Shown here: positions 42,398 through 52,240 of the stretch, piece by piece
Position numbering within the stretch: position 1 is the first letter of the stretch
Layout of the letters: every line of letters begins with the position of its first letter
Assembly: GCA_024398835.1 (NCBI GenBank)
Contig: JAKSIK010000009.1
Coordinates: forward strand, 26,170 to 90,169
Direction: 5' to 3'
Origin: Fibrobacter sp.
GTDB lineage: Bacteria; Fibrobacterota; Fibrobacteria; Fibrobacterales; Fibrobacteraceae
Length of the DNA stretch: 64,000 nt
The notes under the pieces: generated by a model
What the model was told of the DNA's origin: nothing
Seen by the model: only the letters and a program-made list of their open reading frames with translations
Database searches by the model: none
Translations under genes and position numbers: made by a program

Positions 42398-43399
42398 CTA
42401 TTCTTCCATTTTCAGGGGAATCATTTTCTGCTGTTCTTCGGCACGAGCCTTCTGCAATTTTACAAAATCTCCCAATTGCCAAGGGGCTCCATTCACCACA
42501 TTCTCAAAATCCAGCACATACTGGACATTTTCCATGGATTTCAAGGAAGCGCTCTTCAGCATGGGCTCCTTGTCTCCGCCAAAATACTTCCCGGAGGCTT
42601 TCTTGATGTCATCCACAATGTGATCGATTTTATCGTTCACCACCTTCTTGAAGACCTTCATCTGCATGATGGAATTCAGGACGGAATTGCCCGGGAATAC
42701 GATAGCCGTCAACTTGTAATGAAGCTGCTTGTTGGAAATAGGCTCCATGTCCAAATACGCGATAGCCGTTCCATGCAGTGCCCACTTCAACACCTTGGCG
42801 TGGCCATACCCGAAAAAGAGATTCCGCATGCCAAGCTTTTGACCAGCGCTATCCTGCAGGGCCCAGTAGAATTCGCCCGAAAGGCTACGGCCGTTACTGC
42901 CCGAAAAAAAGCGGCGACTCGGATGCGTGTATTCCAGCGAATACTCGGTTCCGAGGTAAGCATTAATGAGTTGAGCGGTGAAGGGCATGTTGTCAAAGAG
43001 ATAGCTGATGACGTTTGCGCCTAGAGGGAGATTTCCCTCGTTAACGTAGATGGCCCGGTACTGACGGCCCAACCGCGTATACACTTCCGTCGCCATGGTG
43101 ACTTTCGGGTCAGCTGGGAACCCACGCTTGGTAATCTCGATATAGGGAGCGCAGAACTCCTCGTCATACTTCACTTTCGGCCAAGGCTTTTGATCTTCCT
43201 CCGTGCAGCTTCCGTAATCGATGTTCAGACATTTTTTTACGCCAGAGCAAAGGGAGCGAAGTTCATCAGCACCACCGGCCTGGTGCATCAGGCGTGCGTG
43301 GGCCCTATTTTGCGCAACAGAATCCGCAGGTGCAGCAAAAGATGCCCCGCAAAAAATGGAGGCGAGAATCACAATCGCTGCTACTGCGGAAGCCCTCAT
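42398..43399 (-). CDS. Secreted protein of unknown function
   Basis: 333 residues with a cleavable signal peptide (IFCGASFAA, about 1-22). Four cysteines lie in the first 85 residues (SLCSGVKKC, YGSCTEED, EEFCAPYIE) and could form disulfides, in keeping with the DsbD/TlpA proteins of the window. The middle (about 95-260) has an alternating strand pattern with a closing amphipathic helix (KVVNDKIDHIVDDIKKA), reminiscent of START/SRPBCC lipid-binding folds, but I cannot assign it. It overlaps the M16 gene by 4 bp and ends six bases before trmH. Confidence 0.8.
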   Translation of the reverse strand: MRASAVAAIVILASIFCGASFAAPADSVAQNRAHARLMHQAGGADELRSLCSGVKKCLNIDYGSCTEEDQKPWPKVKYDEEFCAPYIEITKRGFPADPKVTMATEVYTRLGRQYRAIYVNEGNLPLGANVISYLFDNMPFTAQLINAYLGTEYSLEYTHPSRRFFSGSNGRSLSGEFYWALQDSAGQKLGMRNLFFGYGHAKVLKWALHGTAIAYLDMEPISNKQLHYKLTAIVFPGNSVLNSIMQMKVFKKVVNDKIDHIVDDIKKASGKYFGGDKEPMLKSASLKSMENVQYVLDFENVVNGAPWQLGDFVKLQKARAEEQQKMIPLKMEE

Positions 43400-44961
43400 C
43401 TAAACTCCAGACTATCCAGAGGCACTACGGTGAAGGGCTTGAGGTTTTCAAATTTTGCGACAGGCCCAACGATGGAAATGGTCATCTTGCTCTTATCGAA
43501 ATACTTTGCAATCATGGCCTTCACTTGTTCCGCCGTAACCGCATTGATTTCCTTCACATAATCCAGGTAGTGGTCGTCCGTTTTCCCCAACAATTCGCCT
43601 TTCGCAAAAATCAAGGCTGTAGAAGCCGGAGAATCAAAAAGACTGGGCAGGCTTTCAATCAAGGATTTCTTTGCCAATGCCAATTCCTCTTCCGTCGGGC
43701 CTTCTGCCGCGAGTTTATCAATTTCGCGATAGATGATTTTCATAGCGGAATCCACAGTCTCCACCTTCGTCTGGAGGGCAATCGTCACCATGGCCGTGTC
43801 CCGATAATCATTCCCTACGGTGCTGTAAATGCTGTAGGCAAGGCCCGCTTCCGTGCGCACGCTGTTCATCAGGCGCGACGAGAAACTTCCACCGCCCAAA
43901 ATGAAACTCGCCACCGCCGCCGGATAATAATCCTCATGAGGGCGACGCACAAAAGGCTGATTCATGGAAATGTTCGCCTGCGTGATGTTCTTGTCCACTA
44001 CATAGGTGCCAGGCTTGCGAAGGAAGGTGAGAGGGGTTGGCTTGATGGGTTCACTCTTGGGAGGAGCCACCTTCCAACCCTCAAAAAATTTCTTCAAGGT
44101 AACGATGGCTGAATCCTTATCCACATCGCCAGAAAGCGCGAATACAATTCGCTTTCCGCTATAAACACCTTCGGCCAAACGCTTCACATCTTCAGGCGAA
44201 ACCTTCTTGTACTCTTCCAAACTAGCATCCCAAAGCCTCGGGTTCGTTCCCTCATAATTCACCTTGGAACGGAGCGCCGAAAGAATCTTGGCCGGAGTGT
44301 CATAGCGCTGCTCGTAAGCCGTCACGAAATTCGCCTTCAATATTTCCAGCTGCTCTTTATCAAAATTCGGCTGCGTCAGCACACTACGGGCAAGTTCCAT
44401 CATTGCCGGGAAATCCTTCGTCAAGCAATCTATATCAAACATGGAAGTGAAGGTCCCTGCCGAGGTGCTGAGACTTGCGCTGATAAACTCTAACGAATCA
44501 TCCAGAGCGTGGGCTGAGATGCCGCCACCACCGCCGCGACGAAGCATGGAACCCACCATTTCAGATGCGGCCTCATCCTTCAGGGCAGAAACCGCCCGCG
44601 GTTCCTCAAAGTAGACTGTAAAACTCACCAGCGGAAGGCTTCTATCGCTGACGATATAGCCGGAGATGCCCGGCGCAATTTCCACACGAAAATCCTTCGG
44701 ATAAGGCGCCACATACTTGAATTCGGGATACTTGATATCCTTATAGCTGGCAGGGATATCCGACGCCGCTGTTTCCATCGCGACGCCAGCAGAACCGCCC
44801 GCCATCGCGGCTTCTGTTTGAAGCGGATTCGCCAAGTTCGACGAATCCGCGCTCTCTACAGCCAGCGACGTTTCCGCCTTAGGCGTAGGTGCGCTACTGC
44901 AGGCCGCAAAAATGGCTCCGAGAGCCATCACCGAACAAACTAATGGATATACCTTTCGCAT
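43396..44961 (-). CDS. M16-peptidase-like lipoprotein without the zinc motif
   Basis: 521 residues from ATG 44961, which gives a lipobox (IFAAC-S); the frame from 45027 lacks a proper signal. The two M16 halves are clear (about 60-270 and 280-500), with YEQRYDTPAKILSALRS and GGGSFSSRLMNSVRTEAGLA, YSIYSTVG. The HxxEH zinc motif expected near residue 85-95 is replaced by LKDEAASEMVGSML, so peptidase activity is unlikely. Such proteins may be the inactive partner of a pitrilysin heterodimer; no active partner is in the window. Attached to a membrane by lipid, periplasmic side. Confidence 0.85.
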   Translation of the reverse strand: MRKVYPLVCSVMALGAIFAACSSAPTPKAETSLAVESADSSNLANPLQTEAAMAGGSAGVAMETAASDIPASYKDIKYPEFKYVAPYPKDFRVEIAPGISGYIVSDRSLPLVSFTVYFEEPRAVSALKDEAASEMVGSMLRRGGGGGISAHALDDSLEFISASLSTSAGTFTSMFDIDCLTKDFPAMMELARSVLTQPNFDKEQLEILKANFVTAYEQRYDTPAKILSALRSKVNYEGTNPRLWDASLEEYKKVSPEDVKRLAEGVYSGKRIVFALSGDVDKDSAIVTLKKFFEGWKVAPPKSEPIKPTPLTFLRKPGTYVVDKNITQANISMNQPFVRRPHEDYYPAAVASFILGGGSFSSRLMNSVRTEAGLAYSIYSTVGNDYRDTAMVTIALQTKVETVDSAMKIIYREIDKLAAEGPTEEELALAKKSLIESLPSLFDSPASTALIFAKGELLGKTDDHYLDYVKEINAVTAEQVKAMIAKYFDKSKMTISIVGPVAKFENLKPFTVVPLDSLEFR

Positions 44962-45042
44962 CAGCCTAAATATATAAATCCATAAGCAAAAGACGGAATA
45001 TCTATTTCCGGCGGTGTGCTTTTTCACAGATGTTTTTCAGAT

Positions 45043-46071
45043 TTAACTAAATCTTCCGTTCAGTTGCTTGCGACGGCGGCCTCGTTCCGAAACAAGGGCT
45101 TCCAGCAAAAAGAGGAGTGCTGCCATCCCGAGGAAAATCTGATAGCGGTCCTGATAGTTCTCCATGCGGTCGCTGGACTGATCCTTCTTTTCCATGGCAG
45201 CAATTTCCGTCAGCACTTTCTGCAGCTGGAATTCTCCGGGACTGGCATAGAAGTAAAGACCTCCCGTGACGCTGGCGATCTCCTGCAAAGTCGCCTCTTC
45301 CAAATGAGTCGTCACGATATTCCCCTGCATGTCTTTCTTGTAGGAGACTTCTCCCTTGCGGTTTGGAACAGGAATAGGAACGCCTTCGCGAGAGCCTATT
45401 CCGATGGTATAAATCTTGATGCCCATTTCTGCAGCTTCTTTTGCGGCATTCACAGCTTCCGCTTCCAATTCCTCACCATCGCTCATCAAAACCATGACGG
45501 AATACTGGCCTGCTCCTCCAGAATTTTTGAACAAATTCATTCCCTTCCGGATGGCATTTTCCAAATTCGTTCCCGGCATGAGCCAACCAGGATTCAATTC
45601 TCGAAGCATCATCTGCACAGTGCCATAATCTAACGTCAAAGGCACCATCACCTGAGCCTCCCCGCTGAAAGCCACCAGGCCGACCCTATCCCCTGTCAAG
45701 GATTCCAAGAATGCCGAAATCTCGTGCCGGCTACGGGTGAGGCGGTTGGGCTTCACATCTTCTGCCAGCATGGAGAGGGAAATATCCTGTAACAGTACCA
45801 AATCGAGGCCGCGGCGTTCCACATGCTCCATTTTCCGGCCCCACTGCGGGCGAGCCAGCGCCACAAACAGGAAGGCAATGGCGAGCAAAAGAATCAGGAC
45901 TTTAGCAAGCCGCCTCCATGGAGAAACCGAGGTGGAGAGCTTGGGCAACATGGACAAAGACACAAAACGGGCCGCCAAGGCCTTGCGGCGGCGGTAGGCA
46001 TAATAAAACAGCAATGCGAAAAGGGGCAGACTTAAAAGTCCCCACAAAAATGTCGGTTCGGCAAATCGCAT
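45043..46071 (-). CDS. VWA-domain membrane protein, BatB-like
   Basis: 342 residues from ATG 46071, the start that gives MRFAEPTFLWGLLSLP; a frame 13 codons longer has no such family resemblance. Two membrane helices come first (about 6-25 and 52-75), then a von Willebrand A domain with MIDAS motif DISLSM near residue 85 and SDGEELEAEAVN later, then a final helix (FLGMAALLFLLEALV). In Bacteroides and spirochaetes Bat proteins form an envelope complex with MoxR ATPases. It is the downstream partner of batA but is separated from it by an opposing gene. Confidence 0.85.
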   Translation of the reverse strand: MRFAEPTFLWGLLSLPLFALLFYYAYRRRKALAARFVSLSMLPKLSTSVSPWRRLAKVLILLLAIAFLFVALARPQWGRKMEHVERRGLDLVLLQDISLSMLAEDVKPNRLTRSRHEISAFLESLTGDRVGLVAFSGEAQVMVPLTLDYGTVQMMLRELNPGWLMPGTNLENAIRKGMNLFKNSGGAGQYSVMVLMSDGEELEAEAVNAAKEAAEMGIKIYTIGIGSREGVPIPVPNRKGEVSYKKDMQGNIVTTHLEEATLQEIASVTGGLYFYASPGEFQLQKVLTEIAAMEKKDQSSDRMENYQDRYQIFLGMAALLFLLEALVSERGRRRKQLNGRFS

Positions 46072-46225
46072 ACAAGCTCCAAATCTGAAGGGAATATACA
46101 AAAAATCCACATTTTTGACCCCATTTTAGCCCAAAATTGAAGAATTTTCGCTAAATTCCGCCTTTTCCCGAAAGCACTTGCAATTTTGAAATTTTATTAT
46201 ATTTTTCTTACTTGAGAATCGACTT

Positions 46226-47344
46226 ATGGAACAGTCCCTTATCTCCATCGAAATCGACATCATCTGCGCCGTTATCCTACTGATGATTTTTAAAGCCAGC
46301 CATTCCACTGGTTCGCTTCGATTGCAAGCCAAGACATTCAAAATCATGCTTCAGGGGCTCACGGTTTTCATGGTTGCAGATGTGGGCCTCCGTTTGACAT
46401 GGAACTCCCTGGAACCAAAACTCATTTTCAGCTGCCTCAAAATCTTCTCCTGGACCTTAGCCTCCTTCTGCTGGCTCCTTTATATGTTCTTCACCACAGG
46501 GCACGATTCTTACCGCTTGCGCAAATGGCTGCCTCTATTCCTCATTCCCCTGTTAGCGACAGATGCTCTCGCCGTTGCCGACTTTTTCATCAGCATTAAA
46601 CGTGGCACCGTCGAAGATAACATTCTCCTATGGATTGTTCTCAACACATCCACCATCCTCTACATCCTCACTGCTAGTTGTATTTCTGTAGTGCGCGCCA
46701 GAAAATGCAGAACTCCCTTCTTACGCAAGGAGTTCCTCTACTTGGCTTACATCATGATCATCCCCATCGCCGCAACATTTTTGCAAGCCCAAACGCTAAG
46801 CATCGCCATTCTCGCCCCCATTTTGACGCTCGTGATTCTCCATTTGCACTTGAACTCCCTTCAAAGGCAAATTACCACCGACCCCTTCACTGGGCTAAAC
46901 AACGACAACAAACTTTGGAATTACATGGAGTATATCACTCTCCACGCCAATCCTTCCAAGCGCCTGTTTGCGCTATGCATTGAAATCGACAACTACCACA
47001 ACATTCGAAAAACTTTTGGAAAAGACCAAGCCTTCCTCGGCATAGACAACATGGCCCGTTTTTTGAGGAAAATTTGTGCAAACCAAAACGCCTTCCTGGC
47101 TCGGTTTGAAAACAAGAAATTCATCATTGTCTTCGAGAAGGAAGACTTCACGGAAACGGAAACCTTCTGCAATCTGCTAGCCCAGGGCGGTAGCGCTCCC
47201 GAACTACAGAACGGGCTAAAATGGACGCTGACCTTCTCCATTCACTGGAGTGAATACGGCACCGAAAAGACACCCAACATCGAGATGTTCTTTAAGGATT
47301 TTGCCCGAAACTGCTACAAACCAGCAAGCAAGCTGGAAGTTTAG
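46226..47344 (+). CDS. Membrane protein with degenerate GGDEF domain
   Basis: 372 residues. About seven membrane helices cover residues 10-215, and a GGDEF-like domain covers about 220-370, opening with TTDPFTGLNNDNKLWNYMEY. The DxLT metal helix reads DPFTGLNN, but the GGDEF signature is replaced by ARFENKKFIIVF near residue 293, so diguanylate cyclase activity is improbable; the C-terminal half has lost the usual I-site as well. It may bind GTP or c-di-GMP or act as a membrane sensor. It is inserted head-on between batA and batB and overlaps the batA end by 4 bp. Confidence 0.8.
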   Translation: MEQSLISIEIDIICAVILLMIFKASHSTGSLRLQAKTFKIMLQGLTVFMVADVGLRLTWNSLEPKLIFSCLKIFSWTLASFCWLLYMFFTTGHDSYRLRKWLPLFLIPLLATDALAVADFFISIKRGTVEDNILLWIVLNTSTILYILTASCISVVRARKCRTPFLRKEFLYLAYIMIIPIAATFLQAQTLSIAILAPILTLVILHLHLNSLQRQITTDPFTGLNNDNKLWNYMEYITLHANPSKRLFALCIEIDNYHNIRKTFGKDQAFLGIDNMARFLRKICANQNAFLARFENKKFIIVFEKEDFTETETFCNLLAQGGSAPELQNGLKWTLTFSIHWSEYGTEKTPNIEMFFKDFARNCYKPASKLEV

Positions 47345-48444
47345 GGAATCCGCACAAAGCGGGTATTGGAAAGCAAGAGCTCCAAGAGAATTAAAGCTGC
47401 GCCCAATAACAGCCACGGATAGAATTTTTCCGCATAGCGAGCATAGGCGATAGTCTCGATTTCCGTCTTTTCCAACTGGTCAATTTCTGCGTAGATTTCT
47501 TCCAACTGCTCCTTGTTTTCGGCACGGTAGAATTTTCCACCAGTCTTTGCCGCAACCGCTTGCAGAGTGGCTTCATCGATGCCTTCCTCGGGAGTGATTT
47601 CCCGTTCGCCCCAGGAGATTTCACCCGTCCAAGGATTCTGCTGGAAGGAGAGAATCTTTCCCCGCTTTTTCCCAACGCCAACGGTATAGACTTTTACGCC
47701 CAAGGACTGCGCCACTTCGGCGGCACGAACCGGAGAAATCACACTGGCATTATCCTTGCCATCCGTCAAAAGCACCACCACTCTGGACTTTGCATCGGAC
47801 TTTTCCAAGCGGGCAAGTGCATTCATCAGGCCATCACCGATAGCCGTGCGGCCGCCAACCGTCGAATCACGAGCCAATTCGTCCGTTGCTTTTAAAATCT
47901 CCAGAAGGCTGCCGTAATCCAAAGTCAAAGGGCACTGCGTCACGGCACGGGCGCCAAAAGCAGATAACCCGATGCGGTCGCTGTGACGCTTCTGGATAAA
48001 TTCCGCAATCACCTCCTGCGCATAGCCCATGCGACTATACTTCCAGTAATCGCCAGACTTCAAAATCCGTTCCGCATTCATGACCCCAAGCTTTGCCTGC
48101 TCTACGCGAGTGAGCATGTCCAGCGTACCCATGGAGCCCGAGACGTCCAGCGCAAGCATAATATCCACGCCATCGGTATTGGTGTATTCCACCTCCATGG
48201 CATTCTGGGGGCGGGCAAGAGCGATGACAAAGCAGCAAAGCGCCGCCAGTCGAAGGGCAGGTACAATGTGGCGAAACTTTACACGGCGGCTGGGAACCGT
48301 CTTTTTGGCAATAGAAAGTGCAGGGAATTTTATGGTACTCTTGCGGCGCCGTTCCCGATAGACGTAAACGCCAACCAAAATAGGTACAAAAATAAGCAGC
48401 CAGAAGGCTTCAGGATTCTGAAAATGTAAACTGCCAATATCCAT
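47341..48444 (-). CDS. VWA-domain membrane protein, BatA-like
   Basis: 367 residues. Two N-terminal membrane helices (about 14-30 and 60-80), a VWA domain with intact MIDAS DVSGSMGTLDML near residue 99 and LLTDGKDN, and a C-terminal helix (PWLLLGAALILLELLL). Like BatB it probably exposes the VWA domain to the periplasm. It is the second Bat-type gene, upstream of batB in the same direction, with the degenerate GGDEF gene in between. No moxR or DUF58 gene lies on this side. Confidence 0.87.
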   Translation of the reverse strand: MDIGSLHFQNPEAFWLLIFVPILVGVYVYRERRRKSTIKFPALSIAKKTVPSRRVKFRHIVPALRLAALCCFVIALARPQNAMEVEYTNTDGVDIMLALDVSGSMGTLDMLTRVEQAKLGVMNAERILKSGDYWKYSRMGYAQEVIAEFIQKRHSDRIGLSAFGARAVTQCPLTLDYGSLLEILKATDELARDSTVGGRTAIGDGLMNALARLEKSDAKSRVVVLLTDGKDNASVISPVRAAEVAQSLGVKVYTVGVGKKRGKILSFQQNPWTGEISWGEREITPEEGIDEATLQAVAAKTGGKFYRAENKEQLEEIYAEIDQLEKTEIETIAYARYAEKFYPWLLLGAALILLELLLSNTRFVRIP

Positions 48445-48461
48445 AACCGAGAATATACAAT

Positions 48462-49676
48462 TTACGACTCGCGCAAACGAGCGATTTTCGCTTTTTTACG
48501 TTTCTTCCGCCAAATCTTGAATTCCATATACAGCGTGCTGACGGTATAAATGAAAATCAGCATCTTCACCGTATTAGCAGGGGTATTCAAATTGCAGAAT
48601 CCCCAAGCCATGGTGATAATGGGAAGGTGGATTAAGTACGGATAGAAACTGGCGCGGCCAATCTTACGCACAATGCCGATGCAGAAGAACCGGGCAAGGA
48701 ACCCCTTACCGCTTAAAAGAGAAAGCACCAGCATGCCGTAAATGAAAATGGGGAGACTATGATGCAGGAAGTAGTTCACGCCGGGATTGTTGTTCGGGCC
48801 CATAAGGAAAAGGCTTCCATACAAGGCAAGGAGCATCAAAAGCTGCATGATGCCGCTTGCAAAATCCTTCTTCAAAAAATCAAAAGAGCCTTCCTTGTAC
48901 AAGCGATAAATCACCATGCCAAACAAGTATTCAAAAATACGGACGGGGGCGAACATGTGGAAGAAGCGGTACTTGCATTCGAAATCGCTGAACCACAAAT
49001 TCTCCGTGGCACCAAAAATCGCCGCCCAAACCATACCGGGAATGAACACACCACCAAACAGCATCCAAAGCGTTTTCTTATTTTGTTTGAAAAGCCAACG
49101 GCTGAACCAGGGAGTAATAGCATAGCATACAAAGAAGCTGGTTAGAGACCAGGAAGGTTCATTCAGTTTCATCCCATAATCAGGCACCAAAGACCAGGTA
49201 AGCGTCAAATGCATCACAAGGCTTCGCCAAGGGTGGGTCATGGCGGCAAGGCCCTTGGAAGCGCAATCCGAAAATTCTGCAAAGAAGGCGCCACCACCAA
49301 CGCCCGGCAAGTGAGTGTAGCCGCTGAACTTGAACACCAGCACCACAAACATGAGAAGCGTCATGAAGAAGTGGAGCCGGTAGAGTTTCGCAATGCGGCT
49401 GAACATGAAGGGAATCACCGGAATGCGACGGTCCGGATCGCTGAACTTGCTTGCAAAGAGGAACCCCGCCAGCACATAGAAAATGCCCGCCGCAAAAGCA
49501 GGAGCGTTGATGATGGGGGTAAGCCACTTGAAATCGTTCATGTAGACGAGAGCGTTGGAACTGCCCAAATGAAGCATCACGATGTTGATGCTCGCTAAAA
49601 GGCGGAGGCCGTCTATAGCCGGGAAGTAGGCCGCCTTGGGTTTTACCACATTTTGAACACTCTGTTCCATTTGCAA
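48462..49676 (-). CDS. Acyltransferase family 3 membrane protein
   Basis: 404 residues with about ten membrane helices. The N-terminus FPAIDGLRLLASINIVMLHLGSS is the signature of acyltransferase-3 (OafA/ExoZ) enzymes, and a His pair is conserved in the first helices. Such proteins transfer acyl groups, usually acetyl, to cell-surface glycans at the inner membrane. The acceptor is unknown. It stands alone between batA and pgi. Confidence 0.88.
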   Translation of the reverse strand: MQMEQSVQNVVKPKAAYFPAIDGLRLLASINIVMLHLGSSNALVYMNDFKWLTPIINAPAFAAGIFYVLAGFLFASKFSDPDRRIPVIPFMFSRIAKLYRLHFFMTLLMFVVLVFKFSGYTHLPGVGGGAFFAEFSDCASKGLAAMTHPWRSLVMHLTLTWSLVPDYGMKLNEPSWSLTSFFVCYAITPWFSRWLFKQNKKTLWMLFGGVFIPGMVWAAIFGATENLWFSDFECKYRFFHMFAPVRIFEYLFGMVIYRLYKEGSFDFLKKDFASGIMQLLMLLALYGSLFLMGPNNNPGVNYFLHHSLPIFIYGMLVLSLLSGKGFLARFFCIGIVRKIGRASFYPYLIHLPIITMAWGFCNLNTPANTVKMLIFIYTVSTLYMEFKIWRKKRKKAKIARLRES

Positions 49677-49688
49677 GCGGAAATTTAG

Positions 49689-49720
49689 AAAAAATCCGCC
49701 CGGCGCACCGAACGGATTTT
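49689..49720 (-). terminator. Terminator after pgi
   Basis: Minus strand AAAATCCG, 14-base loop, CGGATTTT, then further T residues: a strong stem with a T-tail. It stands 37 bases after the pgi stop. Confidence 0.85.
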
Positions 49721-49757
49721 AACTTGTTTAAACTAGCGAGAAGAATCTCGTTAATTC

Positions 49758-51422
49758 TTAGGCCTGATGGCTCTTGAACCACTTGATGAGTTGATTCGTA
49801 GAACTATCGTGGTTGAGTTCAGCGTCAGCCTTGGCGAGTTCCGGAAGAATCTTCTTCGCAAGCTGCTTGCCGAGTTCCACACCCCACTGGTCGTAGCTGT
49901 TGATGTTCCAGATAACACCCTGCGTGAAGATCTTGTGTTCATACATGGCGATGAGGGCGCCAAGGCGTTCCGGAGAGACGTAGTCCATCATGATGGAGTT
50001 CGTCGGCTTGTTGCCTTCGAACACCTTGTGAGGAGCGAGGAATGCAATTTCCTCTTCGCTCTTGCCATCCTTACGAAGTTCTTCCTGGGCCTGAGCAAGA
50101 GTCTTGCCGTTCATCAAAGCTTCGGGCTGCGCAAAGAAGTTGCTGAGCAGCTTCTGATGGTGATCGCCCACCTTGTTGTGGCTGTTTGCCGGAGCGATGA
50201 AGTCGCAAGGAATCATCTTCGTGCCCTGGTGAATCAGCTGGTAGAAGGCATGCTGGCCGTTGGTACCCGGTTCGCCCCAGAGAATCGGGCCAGTCTGGTA
50301 GTTCACGCGCTTAGAATCACGGTCTACAGTCTTGCCGTTAGATTCCATATCCGCCTGCTGGAAGTATGCTGCCAGGCGGTGCAGATACTGGTCGTACGGA
50401 AGCATGGCATAGCTAGCAGCGCCAAAGAAGTTGTTGTACCACACGCCAATAAGGGCGAGGAGCACAGGGAGGTTCTTTTCCACGGGAGCGGTCTTGAAAT
50501 GCTGATCCATTTCGTAGGCGCCCTGGTGGAGCTTCATGTAGTTTTCAAAACCGATGCGGAGGCTAATGCTGAGACCGATGGCAGACCACAGAGAATAGCG
50601 GCCGCCCACCCAGTTCCAGAATTCAAACATGTTAGCCGGATCGATACCAAATTCCGTGACGGCTTCAGTGTTCGTAGAAAGAGCAACAAAGTGCTTTGCA
50701 ATGGAAGCCTTGTCGCCACCAAAAGCCTTGAGAACCGCATTCTTGGCAGTTTCAGCATTCGTCATAGTTTCAAGCGTCGTGAATGTCTTGGAAGCCACAA
50801 TGAAGAGGGTCTCTTCAATGTTCACCTTCTTCAAGGTTTCCGCCATGTGGGTGCCATCGATGTTAGAGACGAAGTAGACTTCCGGAGAAGTTTCGCCAGC
50901 AATGGGCTTGTCAGCATAGGGCTTCAAAGCTTCCGTCACCATCACCGGACCAAGGTCGGAACCGCCAATACCGATGTTCACCACATACTTGATGGACTTG
51001 CCTGTATGGCCCTTCCATTTGCCGCTACGAACCAGCTTGGTAAATTCTTCCATATGCTTGAGCACAGCACGAACTTCCGGCATCACATCCTTGCCATCCA
51101 CGCAAATGGGGTCATTACCCTTATAGCGGAGAGCGGTATGGAGCACGGCACGCTTTTCCGTGGAGTTGATCTTTTCGCCGCCAAAATACTTGGCACGGAT
51201 TTCTTCAAAATTGGCAGACTTCAAAAGAGCCTGAAGCTTATCCAGGGTCTCTTCCGTGATGATATTCTTGGAATAGTCCAGGAAGATGCCACAGGCTTCT
51301 GCGCTGAACTTTTCGGCACGGGCCGGGTCCTTAGCGAACATTTCACGCATGCGCCAAGTCTTTGCGACTTCGGCATGGGCCTCAAGGGCCTTCCATTCCA
51401 TAGAATCCGTCAATTTTGACAT
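49758..51422 (-). CDS. pgi: Glucose-6-phosphate isomerase
   Basis: 554 residues, the usual long PGI. Conserved parts are [42 protein letters not shown] and [13 protein letters not shown]. The catalytic Glu is probably in [15 protein letters not shown] and His/Lys follow downstream. It interconverts glucose-6-phosphate and fructose-6-phosphate, the junction of glycolysis, gluconeogenesis and glycogen storage (glgA is at 3,625). It is divergent from clpP over a 218-bp gap holding promoters for both. Confidence 0.96.
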   Translation of the reverse strand: MSKLTDSMEWKALEAHAEVAKTWRMREMFAKDPARAEKFSAEACGIFLDYSKNIITEETLDKLQALLKSANFEEIRAKYFGGEKINSTEKRAVLHTALRYKGNDPICVDGKDVMPEVRAVLKHMEEFTKLVRSGKWKGHTGKSIKYVVNIGIGGSDLGPVMVTEALKPYADKPIAGETSPEVYFVSNIDGTHMAETLKKVNIEETLFIVASKTFTTLETMTNAETAKNAVLKAFGGDKASIAKHFVALSTNTEAVTEFGIDPANMFEFWNWVGGRYSLWSAIGLSISLRIGFENYMKLHQGAYEMDQHFKTAPVEKNLPVLLALIGVWYNNFFGAASYAMLPYDQYLHRLAAYFQQADMESNGKTVDRDSKRVNYQTGPILWGEPGTNGQHAFYQLIHQGTKMIPCDFIAPANSHNKVGDHHQKLLSNFFAQPEALMNGKTLAQAQEELRKDGKSEEEIAFLAPHKVFEGNKPTNSIMMDYVSPERLGALIAMYEHKIFTQGVIWNINSYDQWGVELGKQLAKKILPELAKADAELNHDSSTNQLIKWFKSHQA

Positions 51423-51640
51423 AGCTTAATCCTTTCCGCAAATGCGGGTATTTTGTTGCGCTAGAAATGTAGAAAAAGTCGCGGAAGGCACAACCTGATT
51501 TCACTAAAATTACACCATCTGTTTACATATCTTCTGTTCATTACGATAAAAAAGCAGGAAACCCACAATTTTAGCGTGCTCGCCGCGAGTTCCCGTTTTG
51601 TAAATTTCTAAATTGCGAGAGAATTAAAAAAGGATGCTTT

Positions 51641-52222
51641 ATGGCAGATTGCAACGAAAAGAAAGAAGCCCAGACTCCAGAAATGATGAAAAAGGCCGAG
51701 GAATTCCTCGGAAACAAGCGCCGCATTTTCCTCTGGGGCGCCGTCGATGACGAAAGCGCCGAACGCATTGTGAAGCAACTCCTGTATCTGGACTCCCTGA
51801 ACCATGAAGACATCATCTTCTTCATCAACAGTCCCGGTGGCGTCATCAGCAGCGGCCTTGCCATCTACGACTGCATGAACGCCATCAAGAGCGATGTGGT
51901 CACCGTCTGTTGCGGGCAAGCAGCCTCCATGGGCGCCGTTCTCCTGACTGCTGGCGCCAAAGGCAAGCGCGTCGCATGGCCCAACGCACGCATCATGATT
52001 CACCAGCCGCTGATTCATGGTGAAATTGTGGCTCCGGCAAGCGACATCCAGATTCAGGCCGAGGAAATGCTCCGCATCAGAAGCATTACCGGCAAAATTT
52101 TGGCCGAAACCAGCGGGCACTCCATGGAAGAAATCGACCGCGATACGGAACGCGACAACTTCATGAGCGCCGAAGAAGCCAAAGCCTACGGTTTAGTGGA
52201 TAAAGTTGAGAGCCTGGTATAA
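51641..52222 (+). CDS. clpP: ATP-dependent Clp protease proteolytic subunit
   Basis: 193 residues, standard. The catalytic triad is Ser in GQAASMGAVLL, His in MIHQPLIHG, and Asp in DTERDNFMSAEEA. It forms the 14-subunit chamber that works with ClpX or ClpA-type ATPases; none of those is in the window. AAAAAAGGATG lies before ATG 51641. ftsY follows 18 bases later. Confidence 0.95.
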   Translation: MADCNEKKEAQTPEMMKKAEEFLGNKRRIFLWGAVDDESAERIVKQLLYLDSLNHEDIIFFINSPGGVISSGLAIYDCMNAIKSDVVTVCCGQAASMGAVLLTAGAKGKRVAWPNARIMIHQPLIHGEIVAPASDIQIQAEEMLRIRSITGKILAETSGHSMEEIDRDTERDNFMSAEEAKAYGLVDKVESLV

Positions 52223-52240
52223 AGGCTCTATAGGATTACA

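Noticed and set aside
49767..51419. 550-codon frame antisense to pgi
   Set aside because: Shadow of pgi, which has all its conserved motifs.
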